NCBI GenBank assembly: GCA_033030425.1
Contig: JAUFSD010000018.1
Location: 558,001 to 622,000 of the forward strand
Direction of reading: 5' to 3'
DNA: 64,000 nt
From: Verpa conica
Taxonomy: Eukaryota > Ascomycota > Pezizomycetes > Pezizales > Morchellaceae
Positions within the stretch are counted from its first letter, which is position 1, and every line of letters starts with the position of its first letter. The position numbers and the translations under genes were made by a program. Under the pieces are notes generated by a model that saw nothing but the letters and a program-made list of their open reading frames with translations, did no database searches and was not told where the DNA came from. Shown here in pieces: positions 43,152 through 60,583 of this stretch.

Positions 43152-44780
43152 TCCTTCTCTTAGTGCTGTAGCTTCTATTTGCATTTTTTCTCTTTCTGTT
43201 CTCCTTTTGATGGTTGCTATAGAATACGATGTGAGGGGTTAGATTACTGTGCCGCACTTGTGGGGTAGAGTCTTTTTCATGTACCTACAAGTGAATCCAT
43301 GAACACAGTGTTTTCGCAGGTAATATGCGATTATTTTGCCCAGGAGCGACACGGTATCTTTCTGGGATCAACCGGTAGCTATTTTTTGGGTATTATGGCA
43401 CCGTACATACATGGCATAGATTTTTCAAGAAATGGAATCCCATAACCATAATTCCCCAGATTATTGGCAAATGGCTCACAATGACGATCCGATTGCAAAT
43501 GACAACACTGGGACGCTATGCATCGATAAAATTTTATTGGCTACTCAGAGGGGGTATTCACTTTATAGAACAGCCTGACTTTTTTTGGAACTTTGACCAT
43601 AACAATATCAGTAGGTTTGTTTTCAAATACAGTAGATAGGCCGCCGATAAAGGTACACCTAACAAAGGATTCTGTATTGCAACTCTGGTAAACACACAAT
43701 CGGGCTCTCATCTACCTCTTCGAGTGTATTTGCAATGCTTAGACTTACCGAAGCACTCCGCCCAGATAGATCATGTTTACTTTAAACAGGATACACTGGC
43801 GTCGTTAAACACGCTCGCGGGAGGATGCTTGGCAAGAGTTGACTTGGCAGGTATCCTGGTAGAAGCGCTGCTGTAATGACGACGTAGGAATACAAGAGTG
43901 TTTACTTGGCCGGTATCGTTAGCTTTGCGCCATGGGTACTATCGCAGCGTCAACTCGAAAAAAAGAAGACATGCCTGTTTGACAGACAGCTGCTTATCCC
44001 GGATCAGCGTCATGATTTGAAACTGGACGGTGTGGTATGGAAGCCAAGACTTGGGCGTTTATCAGGACTTGGAAAATGCAGCCACACCCCCGCAAAAATA
44101 AGGGTCCACGCCGATCATGACATCACATGTACGCGGACCCGCAACTGGGGTTTAACAGTGCGTATCCAAGATGCACTATCGAAATGTTTAGAATTCGCTT
44201 CTTATGTAGGCGAAACTTCATCCCTTCTTTCAGCGGCGTTGCGCCGAATTCGGTCAGCCAGGGTTATGACGATTTACGGGAACCGTGCCCATGCAGTAAC
44301 GTTCTGCCGCCGCTTGCCTTTATGTTTTACCTACCTACAACTCTTAGAATGTGACAGATAGGGTACAATAAGGAACGCTTAGCCGAAAATGTGGCAAGAC
44401 CGTTGATTGGATGAATATCCCATCTTACCATAGGTTTGATTGACGTCTGCTCGATCATAAACTGTATCTACGTAGAGTACTTGCCGTTGGCAGGTACTAA
44501 CCCGCTAGGAAAGCAAGCATTGAGTGATCAAATATCATATATAAAAGCTTGTTCCCATTGTGGTTTCCTCCATAAATCTCATGCTTCATCAGCCATCACC
44601 AACCATCAACTACAATCTCATCTTGATACTATTACGTGAAAAGGGCCAAAACTTTCTAAATCACATAGGTTTACATTTTTTTCTAGTTGAATCAAAACCC
44701 TCCTCTTAATAATTTTCGGCCGTTACTATCACTATCCTCACCATAACCGGATTCTCTTTAATATTCTTCGCATCCGCAAA
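43152..44780. other. intergenic, no gene seen
   Basis: About 1.6 kb. An open frame of 151 codons at 43906-44361 has no domain, no recognisable homology and no clear splice partner, so it is not called. Confidence 0.4.
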
Positions 44781-45163
44781 ATGACTGTCTCAACAAGAAT
44801 GACATCCCCTTCGAATATGCAGTCTACTAGCCCTTACCTTACCAACGGTAGCCATCACCCTGAACAGAACTTCAGCACCTCTCTTGATTCCCAAAATCAA
44901 GACGACCCGATGAGCAAATACGCTAGGTAAGCCATTTCACCTTTCTCCTTTCGGGTGTCTAGGCCAGTTTTTCGGCGGCTCGTAATAAAGTTTTTGAGAC
45001 TGATAGATTTTACATTAGAATCCTCTTTGAACATACTCGGAGACAGATGGATAACGCCACACACTCGATCCGCGCTGGGTCGTCAGATGAGCAAGAACCA
45101 CCGATCCGCGAGAATCTTAACCACAACCATAGTCATGGCCAAGGTCAGACTTCGGTCGCCTAA
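44781..45163 (+). CDS. Small fungal protein of unknown function
   Basis: Two exons, 44781-44926 and 44968-45163, with a 41-bp intron (GTAAGC...GGCCAG), give 113 residues. The N-terminal 45 residues are Ser/Thr/Asn/Gln-rich. After splicing the protein reads MSKYASFSAARNKVFETDRF, then YIRILFEHTRRQMDNATHS, a compact amphipathic helical segment that looks conserved. The tail is polar (NHNHSHGQGQTSVA). No known family was recognised. The intron is short for this window; the frame is only open across the helical block when it is removed. Moderate confidence that it is a gene. Confidence 0.5.
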
Positions 45164-45763
45164 AGTGCTCGTACTTTGTATTCGTATGTGTATTAGTAGT
45201 ATATATATTTTTTTCCCCTTAATTTTTTGCTCAGGTTGCATTCGGTCCGGGATTGAGCTCTCTTGGTCTTGAGTTATGCTGGGTCTGGTTTGAGTTATGG
45301 TTTCCTTTCCATTCCTTTCCTGTTTTGCTCAATTGCGTGGTTTGGGATTATCACGGCTGTATGAGTCTTCTTCCTTTTTATACATAGATCCAAAAGCGAG
45401 GATATTTTGGCTTCAAATAGAAAAAAAAATATTAGTAAACTTCGCCCGCATTTAAGTTCGCTTTAGAAAGGTCGACACTGCTGTTACGTCAGCAGGTAGA
45501 CTGGACCCACATCGTGGCCAGGGGATTAATTAAAGTTGTAAATAAAACCTCTGCTAGGGGGAAAATATGACCCTTAATGTCACAGTAAATACAGAACTCA
45601 TTGACTAACAAACCCGCTACTACATCCGATCTTAAACAACGCCAGACATAGCAAAAGAAATCCCGGTATAATGACAAACTCCATCTCGACAATGCCCTCA
45701 GATGGGGGGGAAAAGAAAGAAAACAGAAATCGTATTTACCACTTATCGAAGATCTAAATGGTG
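45164..45763. other. intergenic, convergent 3' ends
   Basis: 0.6 kb between the small protein and the SUMO protease gene. A-rich and T-rich tracts only. Confidence 0.45.
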
Positions 45764-48700
45764 CTACTGTGTGATCACACCATCATCTTGACTGTCCCGA
45801 AATGGTAGGGTTATTTCCCTACCAGGCTGTAGAATGTTTGACACCTCCTCCAGGTTTATCGGCTGAGTTGTAAACTTGTCTATAGCCTGTACCGCTAAAT
45901 TTGTAGGTGTACCCTCCCCACCCCTACCAGATGTGACAAGTTCCCCCAACTCACCCGTGAACTTTTCAAATACTGTAGTTGTGAGCCCAGGGGTTGCGCT
46001 CCGTAAGTCCTTGTCCTTCTCTAATTCTTCCGTACTCATTTCTGTCAAGTCTTGAGAAGGCCTGTTTCCCTCATCTACTTTTTGACTTGTGTCCCCGTTT
46101 CCATTTAAGCTTGTACTCCCTTGCCTGTGGGTCTTTTCTGTCAAGGCCGCTTCTTGTTCATCATGTAACTCTATAAAGAGGTGGAAAAGCCTCTCGCGCA
46201 TGTCCTTGATCTTTTCTTTGCGCCAAAGCGCCTGATCAGACACACGATCCCCTTTTGCAAGGAACATACTAGTGAACTCAACCGGCTGCTCGAAAAACAA
46301 CTCTACATAGTGTAACAGGAAAAGCCCACAGTCGTACCAGTTGTTCTGGTTAGGTGCCTAATCAATGGTAATCAGTATCTGGTGGTCCCATAATGAATAT
46401 TAATATATTACCTTGCCGAAAGCGGCATGGATATCGCTTGTAGAAATCTCTAGATTCCTTTTTTTCTGTGCTTCAACCGTCAACCACTCTCGGAGATTTT
46501 TTATTGTTCCGTTATGGATGGTTGGGCCAAACCCCATCGAATCGAGTATAATGATAGATGGTCTACAAACCATTAGCTTTAACTAGCTTTTGAGAGATTA
46601 TTCTAGAACATACGTATCAGGCGGCATGGCACCTCTATTCTTCTTTAGAGGAGATTTATTCTTAGCCTTTAACTTACTTCTACCTTTCAGTTTAGTTCTT
46701 TGTGAAGAAGAATCTTCAACTTCAATGATATCTCGGTCGTTATCCATCGCCCTATTTTCATTTTCTATTGGAGGCTCTTCGTCGGGAGCCATTTGTTCAA
46801 GGTTATCTTGTGTTTCGACAATCTCTACGTCTTGCTCTTCGCTATCACACGTAGCTGATAGTAGAGATCCAATAGGACCACTAGAATCCAAGGTGTTTGT
46901 CGAAGGTATTTTTTGGTCAGCCTCTTTAGGCTCGACCAAGGTTCTATTAGATTCCAGATCAATTGACTTTCTTTCGGGGGAGTTCGAAATTTTATTATTC
47001 ATTTTTCGCTCAAGGTTGCATAGGTTGCAAATGATGGCTAGATACCAGTGTGTTCTAGTATGGGTTAGTAATTGGTGTACCACGGCGTACAGGGTAGCAC
47101 TCACGCCTCATTTATTGGGATGATAATGTAACTGGTCTTGAATATGTCTACTTTTGAAGTCCATTTTAGAACCGAATCAAAATCGCGTTTCCTATGAGAT
47201 GTGAGTAAGATCTGAGTCTTAAATTAAAGGCCAACTTACTTTTTTTCATCTCTTTTCGTTAAACGTTCGTAGAAGAAAGTGTTTAGGAAATACGTTTCCT
47301 TTGCTACTTCAGGGCACTTTTTGCGAAGTTGAACCTCGATATATCTTTAAATCTGTAAGTCTTAATTATTAGATGAGGGGGAATAATCCGTACTTTAGGT
47401 AAAAATTGATGATATTATCATTCAGATATGAATTACTATCGAGCCGCTTTAGGTCGTCATAATCAATGACCTCTTTTCTAGGATCAGTAGGAGGGTATAC
47501 GAGTGGGCTCTTCCATGGTGGCTTTGGCAACTCTAGTTTTGGTTTCGATGACCGCATTTCCCTTGGAAAATATTCGATATCATCTGCCGGGGAAGCCCTG
47601 GGATGCTTGGGGGAAGGAACCTTTGCCTTGTCCACCCTGTTTCTTTCAGACCTAGCGGGAATTTCGATATGAGAGATTTCTTGAGACCTCACCCTGCTTT
47701 GGCGAGTCCTACGCTGGTGAATAGCCACAGGCTCCGGTAGTTGTTTAGGAGTGATCACTTTGTGACGGTCTTTCCATTCTTTAAGTTCATTGATCATACT
47801 GTCGAATTTTTTTCTATCACCGTCAGATACTAACATAAAAGACTTCTAGAAGAACGAACATACTCTTCTGCCTCTATCGGATTGTTCATGGGCTCCCCTT
47901 TGAGGAAAATAGATTTACAAGTTTCAGTATCTTCATCGCTTTCCAGAGTGAACATAACTGTCCTGTCCGGTTCCAGGTTCAGTCTTCGCTTCTTCTTAAT
48001 AGCGAATTTTCGACTAGGCGTATTGACCTAGAATAAGTTGTTAAAAGAAATCAAGTATGAAGTTTCAGTAATAAACATACATAGACACGTTGTTCTGAGT
48101 GAGTATCATTTAGATCAATTCTCCATATCTCCCGTTCCTTTCCTTTCTCTCCATAGAGGGCTGTTAACACGCGGTCAGGCGACATCCGAATGAACAAGCC
48201 ATGAGAGTCCCCTTCAGTAGGGTAAGATTCGATGCCTTTTTGGAAACAAACAAGATCAATCTTTTTGGATGAGGTTACTTTTCGTCTTTGTAAGGGCATA
48301 ACTTTTTTCTTGCTCGAATTCGTCCATGCTATGCGCTCGAGATCTCCATCCGATTTTAATAACCGAGAGGAAGAGCTCCACTTGCCAGGATTGTTAGGTG
48401 GATGTGTAGACTAAAGCTAGTTAGCTTAGGATAGTTTTGTTCTTGCTGCAACGTACCTTTGTAGGGACATCCAGAAGGTAAATACTCTTTATAAGATCTT
48501 CATCTCCTCTACCAATTGGTTCACTCTTGCTCGACTTGCAGCCTGGCTCAGTCACTTTCCTTTTATCAGACTCATAGTGTTTCAAGTCTATATCCATTGC
48601 ATCTGATAAATCTTGACTGTTTGTAAAGTGTTTTGATATATTTCTTGACTGTGATAGTTTCCGTGATTCTGACTGCTGCACAATCGTATTTGGATGTACC

Positions 48701-48984
48701 TCCATGAACTCGTCATCAGTATCCAGAGATGCTGGCTCCATTGCCGAAATCATTTTTTGTTGTTTTTTAGGACGACTTTGGTCGTTAGGGGGTCCCGCGG
48801 CTGGTCTAGGAAGTCCTCTCTTGCGAGATGTTTTGCTTCCACCTCCGCAACGATCCGCCCGCACTTCGTGAAGACTACTCCCTGGTTGTGGCCCCATAGC
48901 CTTTCTACATATTAGAATCTAATGAACAATTTGGATAAACATTAAACATACTGGGACTTTATTTTTGGACTTATTGCCACTCAT
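45764..48984 (-). CDS. ULP2: SUMO protease, Ulp2/SENP6-7 type (C48 peptidase)
   Basis: Multi-exon. Resolved 5' exons are 48984-48952, 48900-48457, 48410-48081 and the start of the fourth at 48027; the remainder follows to the stop at 45764, with junctions only partly fixed. Long polar N-terminal region, then the Ulp1 catalytic domain: DYDDLKRLDSNSYLNDNIIN, FYLK|YIEVQLRKKCPEVAKE, FLNTFFYERLT. The catalytic His is in HWYLAIICN, the Asp in IIILDSMG and the Cys in NWYDCGLFLLHYVE. A polar insert of about 140 residues separates the His and Asp blocks, as in SENP6/7-type enzymes. Role: removal of SUMO, especially chains, in the nucleus. The C-terminal 130 residues are disordered and acidic. Confidence 0.85.
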
Positions 48985-49910
48985 CGGCGTAGCAATCTTG
49001 GTTGCGTCTTTGGATGGTCTGGATTAGACACTCAATCCACGTTAGTAAGTAATTCATGCCGTAAGAGTGGTGGAAGAGGGAACAAACATAGTAGCATTTG
49101 GGTGATTGGGGAGGTGCCGTATCTCGTCTCGTGTGGGTGGAGCATTGCTTCGACCTTCGGGGGAAGAGCGGCGGCGCGTTTTTACCCCAGTTCCAACCTT
49201 AGGGCAATCAGTTAGAACATATCCCACTTCACAAGAACTAACGGGGAGAGGGATGCGGGAGTGGGGATGCGGGAGAGATGTGGGGAGCGCGTATATACCA
49301 AAGCCACGAGGTCTTCGTTTTCGTCTTTGCCCTCGAGTTGATTGAGTTCAGATCCCTCAAGCCCAGAAGGCATGCTGGGAATAGGTATTTCGTTTGGAAG
49401 GTGCAGCTACCGTCACGGAATAGGAACCATAACCACCAAGTTGACAAGGAGCAAAAAAAGGTGCGTACAATGAGAGTGGATGGAGAGATTGCGTTGAAAG
49501 TGTTCGACAGGTTTCTTGTGTGACTGATCGCAGAAGCACACAGAAGTAACTATCTTCAAGATCACCAACTACAAACACTGAAAATACTTCTCTCAAAACC
49601 AAGTTTCCTTATTTACCCAATTTCCTTTGTTTCGACCGTTTGCTGCAGCTCTTTTATCCGTATACTTCTCCAGAAGTTACAAGCCTTGGCCATTCGACTA
49701 ACCTAGAATAGATGGATGTCCCGAAAGCTTGCCCGTTACTGAGCCACCAATAAGACGATGCTTTCTGCAGGCCACATTTTTCTTAACTACTGCGTAGAAC
49801 CCAGACGGGACACCGAAACAGTAGCTTTTCTAACTCCTTTCCTATACTTCGCGCCATCAAATTCCAACCCCATCCGAATTTCTCACTAAACACTACACAA
49901 CATCTCCAAT
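48985..49910. promoter_or_regulatory. Divergent promoter region, ULP2 / p24 gene
   Basis: 0.93 kb between divergent start codons. A G-rich stretch (49250-49285) is present. No TATA box or defined operator recognised. A frame at 49238-49602 on the minus strand has no coding character. Confidence 0.4.
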
Positions 49911-50778
49911 ATGCGGTTACTACCACTTTCAGGAGGTGCCATCCTGGCCTCAATCGTCTTGCTTGTCTCCCAAGTTTCAGCTACTGCCCTTACATACAAA
50001 CTTGCACCGAACGAACGTCAATGCTTCTATACATTCGCTGATAAGAAGTATTCAAAGGTTGCTTTTTACTTTGCTGTAAGCTCTCACGACTCTTGCTAGT
50101 CAATGTTTTTTCCCCAATGTCGCCTAATTCTGTGGCTTCCTTATAGGTCCAATCTGGTGGTTCTTTCGATGTGGACTACAAGGTCACTGGGCCTAACGAA
50201 AAAATTATCCTCGAGGGAATAAGGGAGAGGCAAGGAGACTTTGTCTTCACTGTAAACGAGGTTGGAGATTACAGTTTTTGTTTCTCAAATGATATGTCTA
50301 CTTTCGCCGAGAAGATGGTTGATTTTGAGATTGCTGTACGAGGCCCAAACCACCAAATCAAGAAACAGACCAGTGATTGACAATAAATAAAATTATAGGT
50401 TGAGAATGAAGCACGTGCCGAGCTTCCTTCGAAGCAGGGAACCTCCCCTGAACATCTATCTTCCTTAGAGGAATCCCTCTTCAAGCTTTCCGGCCAACTA
50501 TCTACCATCTCTCGCAATCAAAAATACTTCCGCACCCGTGAGAATCGTAATTTCAGCACTGTCCGCTCCACGGAATCTCGGATTTTTAATTTTTCAGTTA
50601 TTGAATCCCTTATGATGGTTACGATGTCATGTTTGCAAGTTTTTATTGTTAGATTCTTTTTCCAAGGTGCGCGGAAAGGTAAGCAAAGACTCCACTCTTT
50701 CCCGTTCCACTTGCTTTCTGCTTGCTGGTCCCTTTAGCCATTCTCATTCCGCTAAAGCATATAGCAGGGTATGTCTGA
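49911..50778 (+). CDS. p24 family ER-Golgi cargo receptor (Erp3/5-like, GOLD domain)
   Basis: Four exons, 49911-50075, 50147-50335, 50399-50678 and 50768-50778, give 214 residues. Type I membrane protein of COPII/COPI vesicles. A signal peptide (residues 1-26, hydrophobic IVLLVSQVSA) precedes the GOLD domain with the two paired cysteines (RQCFYTF and DYSFCFSND), including SFDVDYKVTGPNEKII and GDFVFTVNEVGDYSF. A coiled-coil stem, a membrane segment at about 185-205 (SLMMVTMSCLQVFIV) and a short tail RFFFQGARKGYV with the di-aromatic COPII signal follow. The final 11-base exon supplies only the last codons and the stop; without it the protein would lack the tail end KGYV. Closest to the gamma p24 (Erp) group. 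Confidence 0.88.
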
Positions 50779-51591
50779 GAGGAACCTACCTCTTCTTAAT
50801 CATCTTATGGACTTTTTTGTTCGTACTTCAACAAGTACTTTTACAGTCAATAACGGAATTGTGATATAATAATTCATTGATAATGTTATGTTATGTTAGC
50901 AATGTGTACCTTTTATTCTGGGCTCCAAAGTTACCTACATAATCCTATCTTGATATAGCCATTGCATTTCTATTTACGATAAGATGATAGCCAACAATTG
51001 CTTTTTTTTTGCCTTTTTCTTTCTTTTTCTTGTGTTATTGAAGTTATCACTGTACTTAAACCAATGTGCTATAGTATGTGGAGTAGCACACGTGAAAAAC
51101 TATGAACCCCGAACCTACGAGGCTGCTACTTTATAACCCTCAATAGTGGAATCACCTCCATAGCCACCGTGGGGTGGGCGGGTTGCTAGTATTAGGCAGC
51201 TATAGAAAGTTCTATGGTTTGTTATAGTATCGGGACTAGACCAAGAGGCACACATAACTGGGACATCTTAACACGGCTTGGGGGGGGGGGCTATGCTAAC
51301 ATTGTAGGTTTAAAACCATACATCTAGTACCTATACGGTTTAAATTATATAGATTTCCCATAAACCAAAGCTGAATATGAGCTTTGCCGAGTGATTATTC
51401 ATGATTTTGTAACCCAAATTAGGCTCTATGAGACCGATTAACGGTTAAGTGGAGTAGATATTACTAAATTCAGTCAAACAGATAAACAAGAGGAAATAAG
51501 AAAGTTCATCACAAAGTGCCTAAATTCTCCTTATAACAAGAACTAAAATATATAATAATGAAAAATAAAACCATAAAACATAATATTATCA
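50779..51591. other. intergenic, convergent 3' ends
   Basis: 0.8 kb, AT-rich, with a G run at 51281-51291. No gene recognised. Confidence 0.45.
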
Positions 51592-53043
51592 TTACACACC
51601 GTCTAGGTTTAATTGCTCGCTCTTATTCCCAAGTTTTGATATCTGTAAAAACACATCCGTTCCATACCCCTCTAGGCTGTGAAGCTCCAAACTACCAGCC
51701 CAGTACTCCGCATACACCCTACTCATAGGTAGACCCATTCCGAGCCGTAGATGTGGAGGCCTGGACGTTAGGGTTGATAAAGAACTATCTTGGCCCTCTC
51801 TACGAGAATGGGTATGTGATGTTTTCTGTAACTCCTGTAGTGTGGCTGCCATTTTCGGAACCTGGGAGAAATTATGGAGCCTGGCCTGGGGTCGTGGACC
51901 TTTGGCAAAGGACCACAGATCAGCCAGTTCATCGGCAGGTACACCACCACCTCGGTCAGAGACACGGAATATTACGTGTTGTGGTGCATGGCAGATAAGG
52001 ATTTTGATAGGAGGAAGTTCAGTTGCGGTAGAATGGCGGTCGACGGTAGCCTGAATAGAGTTCCGGAGGAGCTCACCAATGATGTACTCAATATGAGAAA
52101 GGATATAGGGGAAGGTTGTATCGAGATGACCTTCAATTTGTATCTCAGGGACGCGAGAACCGGGTCCATTAGCTTCGCGGGCTAAATCCTGGGCGTGTTT
52201 CCCCACTGTCTCAACGACTTCCCGGGCATTACAGCGGGGGAATACCTCACCCACAAAATCAGTACCGGTGTGGTGGTGAGGAGATGAGTCGGGGAAGTGA
52301 AAAGGAGAGTTGAAGGTATCTGTAAGGGCAAGATGCTGTTCTGCTATCACTCGACGGGAGATCCGCTATACAAATAGATATTATCAACTTAGCATATGAA
52401 CGGCCAACTAAATTATGTGCTCGCGAGGACACCATACACTACGTAGGATTCGATTCATGAATCTGTCCAATTCCTCTGAGGGCACTAAGTCTCTAGATTC
52501 CAAGACGCCCATAGCCAAACTAGGTATTACTGTCAGGTGCTCCTTAAGAGTTCTTTTGACTACTTGGCAGAAATTGTCGTTGTCCTCTACTGTCTTGATT
52601 TCGGGAATCTTTCGGAATGCATCGAACGCGCTGTAATAAAGCTCGTATACTTCTGACAAATGACGGTTTGTGACCACGACATACGGTAACTTTTGCATAT
52701 CTCTAATCCTATGCGCAATACGCACAGGCAACTCAGAGCGAACATAGTTTGCAAAATCGATAATACGGCGCTCGTCTAGATTGCGCCCACCAAAAAATAT
52801 CAATTGTCGTAGGGAGATTGGGCGGGCAGGCTTTTCGACATATGAGTCAAGGACAACTGAAGAGCGCCATTGATAGGTTGCGGAGGACTGGAAAGGTCGA
52901 TTTCGAGCAGTGAAGGGAAGGATAAATCTAGAAGATGCCACTAGGTGTGAAGTTGGAGAGTATGAAAGTGTTTTACTAGAAATGAGACCTAGCGAGAGGC
53001 TGCAAAGTCGCAGTCTATGCGAGAAGGGGAACATAGAGGCCAT
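51592..53043 (-). CDS. Mitochondrial protein kinase, PDH kinase / BCKD kinase family
   Basis: Two exons, 53043-52438 and 52365-51592 (intron 72 bp), give 459 residues. Family members phosphorylate the E1-alpha subunit of pyruvate or branched-chain ketoacid dehydrogenase and use a GHKL (histidine-kinase-like) ATP site. Visible: basic N-terminal presequence; the helical regulatory domain (PISLRQLIFFGG, RIRDMQKLPYVVVTN); the conserved ISRRVIAEQHLAL across the splice; the N box (IIGELLRNSIQATVD); the G1 box (VSDRGGGVPADEL); and the G2 box (LGMGLPMSRVYAEYWAGSLE). The C-terminal tail is short. The family is certain; PDH versus BCKD substrate is not. Confidence 0.88.
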
Positions 53044-54163
53044 GACGGTGGGAATGCCATTGATTGAATGGAAGGATAGAGGGGTGGGGGATGGGGGATG
53101 GGGATGACGCTATAGGATAGCCAAGGGAGAAGCCCTATGGAGAGGGTAGAGGAAGGGGAATAGGAGTAGGACTGCTGCGGGAACAAGGTGAGTTTGAGTC
53201 AGTTTGTTAGTGAGTGTTGGATGCGGGGCCGAGTCACAAAGGGCGGGTCCCCGCAGTGTTTAGAATACATACATTTCCCCGCACAAGCACAGGCATGAGA
53301 CACCGACAGGCTTGAACATGGCACAACAGGGCCACCGAAGGGCTCTGGAGTCGGACCGAGCGACAGCGGTTATCCATACGGCAAGTTATCGCTACTCCCC
53401 GAAACCCTAGTCTCGGCACAGTTATCTGTATCGGAGATGGTATTGGGTAGAAATGTTCCTGGCCCGGGCGGTGGCGGTGTAAAAGAGGGCCCCGCATCAA
53501 GCCACATATAGGCTCTCCGCGCAACAACTACGTACTATAGAGCAGCTGGAACTGTGCATGTAGAGCATGAATTGCAAGAAGAGGCATCCATCTATTCTTG
53601 AGAGCTATCTGCCCGCCCCTTCCTCATCACAAGAATCTATACAAAAGAGTACTCAAACTTCCTACGCACACTCCCGCATCACCCCAGAACAGAGTAGCCG
53701 TAACTAGCCACTGCTACTACTAGCGTTGGAATTCTTAGCTTCGTTTCCAAACGTTTCTTGTCCCACAGCCTGCCTCTTCCTCCCCTTCCTCTCCCTCCCC
53801 CGCCACCATCCACTACTCCCACAAGCAACCCCAGCGCTTCCCTTCCGCTCAACGAACTCAGCTGGTCGTTGTAGTAGCTTCCTTCGCCATTTTTGTTCTT
53901 AATCTCGTCAACTGGCACATCCGGTGGCTTGCTGCTGCCATTTGTCACCTCAACATCACCCCGCTACGGCCGCCGCTCTCTAACCAACAGGTACTTTCAC
54001 ACGCCTCAAGCCCGATCGAAACTGAATACTTACGCCCTACTCTCTGCATCTGAGTAGTGTCTGCCTCGCATCAACTAGCCACTTTAGGCTCACCATCATC
54101 CCTCAGAGTTAGATAGCTTAAAATAGACCACCACTCTCTTCCGTAATCTTAAAAATAAACACT
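53044..54163. promoter_or_regulatory. Divergent promoter region, kinase / USP7 genes
   Basis: 1.1 kb between divergent genes. Pyrimidine-rich tracts at 53755-53810 on the plus strand. Two short frames on the minus strand (53234-53527, 53679-53948) have no recognisable product. Confidence 0.4.
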
Positions 54164-58521
<4,358 letters not shown>

Positions 58522-59778
58522 ATAGATTGCTTTTGTTCTTTCTTGAAGACCCTGTGCAAGACAATACTTTATGGTTTTATTTCTGTTTCTTTCCCCTCCC
58601 CTGAGCACGAGTATTCCTGTATTCTAACTACTACTTACCTTTCTCATTATCGCGGGGTTTGGTTTTCTCCTTTCTTATAAAGCGTTTCATGCCATTCCGC
58701 TTCATTCGGTGTATGGAATTTTCACTTTTCAGCCTCACTTGATAGTGTTTTTATGGATATTCTATTAGGAATTTACCCGACAGTTATCTGTATATTCATA
58801 AAAAAAGGGGGGTAAGGTTAACACACCTAAAAGTTTTCGGATAGGCATTCTTAGAGCACTCGCTCTTTAGCCAGAAATTAGATATGAAAGCTGCTAGTTG
58901 AGGATAGGCTGTACGGTCTAGTTCAACATCTATCAGTCAAACCCTTATCAAATGTTAAAGTTTTTCTATTAATAACTACATACTGAGATGGCGCAAAGTC
59001 AGAGAGATAGGATATTAAGGCCCCAAGCTAAATCTGTACGCATCTTACAGTCACTAGGTAAATATGTTTGTGATGCTGTTTCAGACACCCTTTTAGGAAA
59101 ATAAATGCCTCTTTATAGGTTTAAAAATTAATTATCTCCTAAACCGTCACACGCAACCATTCGGGACTGGTCTTTCAATGATACCCCAACCACAATACCT
59201 CTATATATTACAGGAATTATGCTAGAACATTTAGGCTTCATTCTCTAAACAATGATTATTATAAATTCAATGGGTTATCGCTAGCTTTTGGGCAGTAAGG
59301 CTGGAAAATCGGGAGTTGTGGCAAAGACCCCTGCTCGGGACCGTTGACGGTCCAAAGGATAAAACCAGGAGAAGATAAAAATCTCCTACAAATCTCTACA
59401 ATTTTGAGTACCTGAATATATTATGAATGGCTTTCACATATTCATTATCTTTTGGTAATTTTTTTTAAAGTTTACTGAATGGTGCTCTAACTAGTGATTT
59501 AGTTCTTTAGGTGGAAATTAGTCTTAGCAGAAGAATAGGTAATTTTATGTAGAGGCTCTCCCGAGGGTATGACGAAACCAGGGTACGACAAATTCTACAG
59601 AAAATAGAAAATAAACTTCAACACAACTGAAATTTGAGGTTATTTTAATTATCTAAAGCATTCTCTTGACTGTCATAAACTTTAATGCCTGGGCTTGTGA
59701 TTATTTATTAACTCCTTGTTGATTTTTGGTGGAATTTGTAACACCCAGCCACGCCTCTATAGTTTAGAGATATTTCAA
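58522..59778. other. intergenic, AT-rich, no gene seen
   Basis: About 1.26 kb downstream of USP7, increasingly AT-rich, leading into the second transposon nest. No gene or complete repeat recognised; decayed transposon DNA is possible. Confidence 0.45.
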
Positions 59779-60014
59779 CATCAGCAAAAGATTTTTACTC
59801 CTGGGACATACACCAGAGTCTCTGGGGTCCCCGGGACAGTCTGCAGAGGATCCGAGCGTCCCTGAGACAAGGTTACCCGGCCCTAGCCTCGTTAAAAATC
59901 TCTAAGTCCCTGATCCTCTCCATACATATTATGACTACAGCAACACCTTCCTCAGCAAAGCAGCAAACCCTCCCCTCCAACAGACCTTCCCAGCAGACCC
60001 TCCTCCATATAGAG
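59779..60014. mobile_element. YATCAGCAAA element fragment, copy A3
   Basis: Starts CATCAGCAAAAGATTTTTAC with a GC-rich hairpin region (CCAGAG/CTCTGG). The shared module CCCTAGCCTCG then TCTCTAAGTCCCTG follows. It is cut off at TGTAACGGCGG (60015), where other sequence, perhaps a truncated LTR, begins. The right end is missing. Confidence 0.6.
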
Positions 60015-60158
60015 TGTAACGGCGGGGCTTTGGGGTTACCTAGGTGACTTGATAAATGGCAGGGTTTCGTTGTGGTTCTAGCAAAACAAGAGAAGGATGG
60101 CGAGAACTTAGACGGTGACACTAATTCTTCGAAAAAAAACCTTTAGATATAAAAGATC

Positions 60159-60583
60159 TGTAAAAGTACACAAGCCCTTGCTCTAGTGGGGACAGCAGGT
60201 GATGTCTAAAGAACTGGGACACTATGGACACATGGACTAGGAGACTGGAAAGACTGGAACTAGAGTAGGTACTTGGTATTGAATGCAAGTTGAAGGATAG
60301 AGAGCTAAGACTAAGAACTGGGGAAATGGCTCGATACTTATAGTATGGCCAAAACACGAAAGGGAAGGGGCTGACACGCGTAGCGTGTCAGACTACATGA
60401 AACAAGAAATATGATACGTGATATGAAACTAAGGAGATCCTGATGACGTGGCAAGCCACATCATCCCATACATGAAACATAAATGAGACTAGACATGAAA
60501 CTGATGTGAAACGGGCAAGGCTGACTGGTGGTTGAGTGACAATTTGTGACCGAGTGAGAACTGATGATTTGTTGTTCTTGACA
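60159..60583 (-). mobile_element. Solo LTR, TGTCAAGAAC family (425 bp), with target duplication
   Basis: Reverse orientation: TGTAAAAGTACACAAGCCC at the left, GTTGTTCTTGACA at the right. Flanked by the perfect 5-bp duplication AGATC (60154-60158 and 60584-60588), which proves the boundaries of the family. Confidence 0.88.

Noticed and set aside
43906..44361. 151-codon open frame on the plus strand
   Set aside because: No recognisable family, amino-acid composition is not gene-like, no splice partners and no promoter hints.
53679..53948. 89-codon minus-strand frame upstream of USP7
   Set aside because: Gly/Arg-rich product arises from pyrimidine-rich promoter sequence; no conserved feature.
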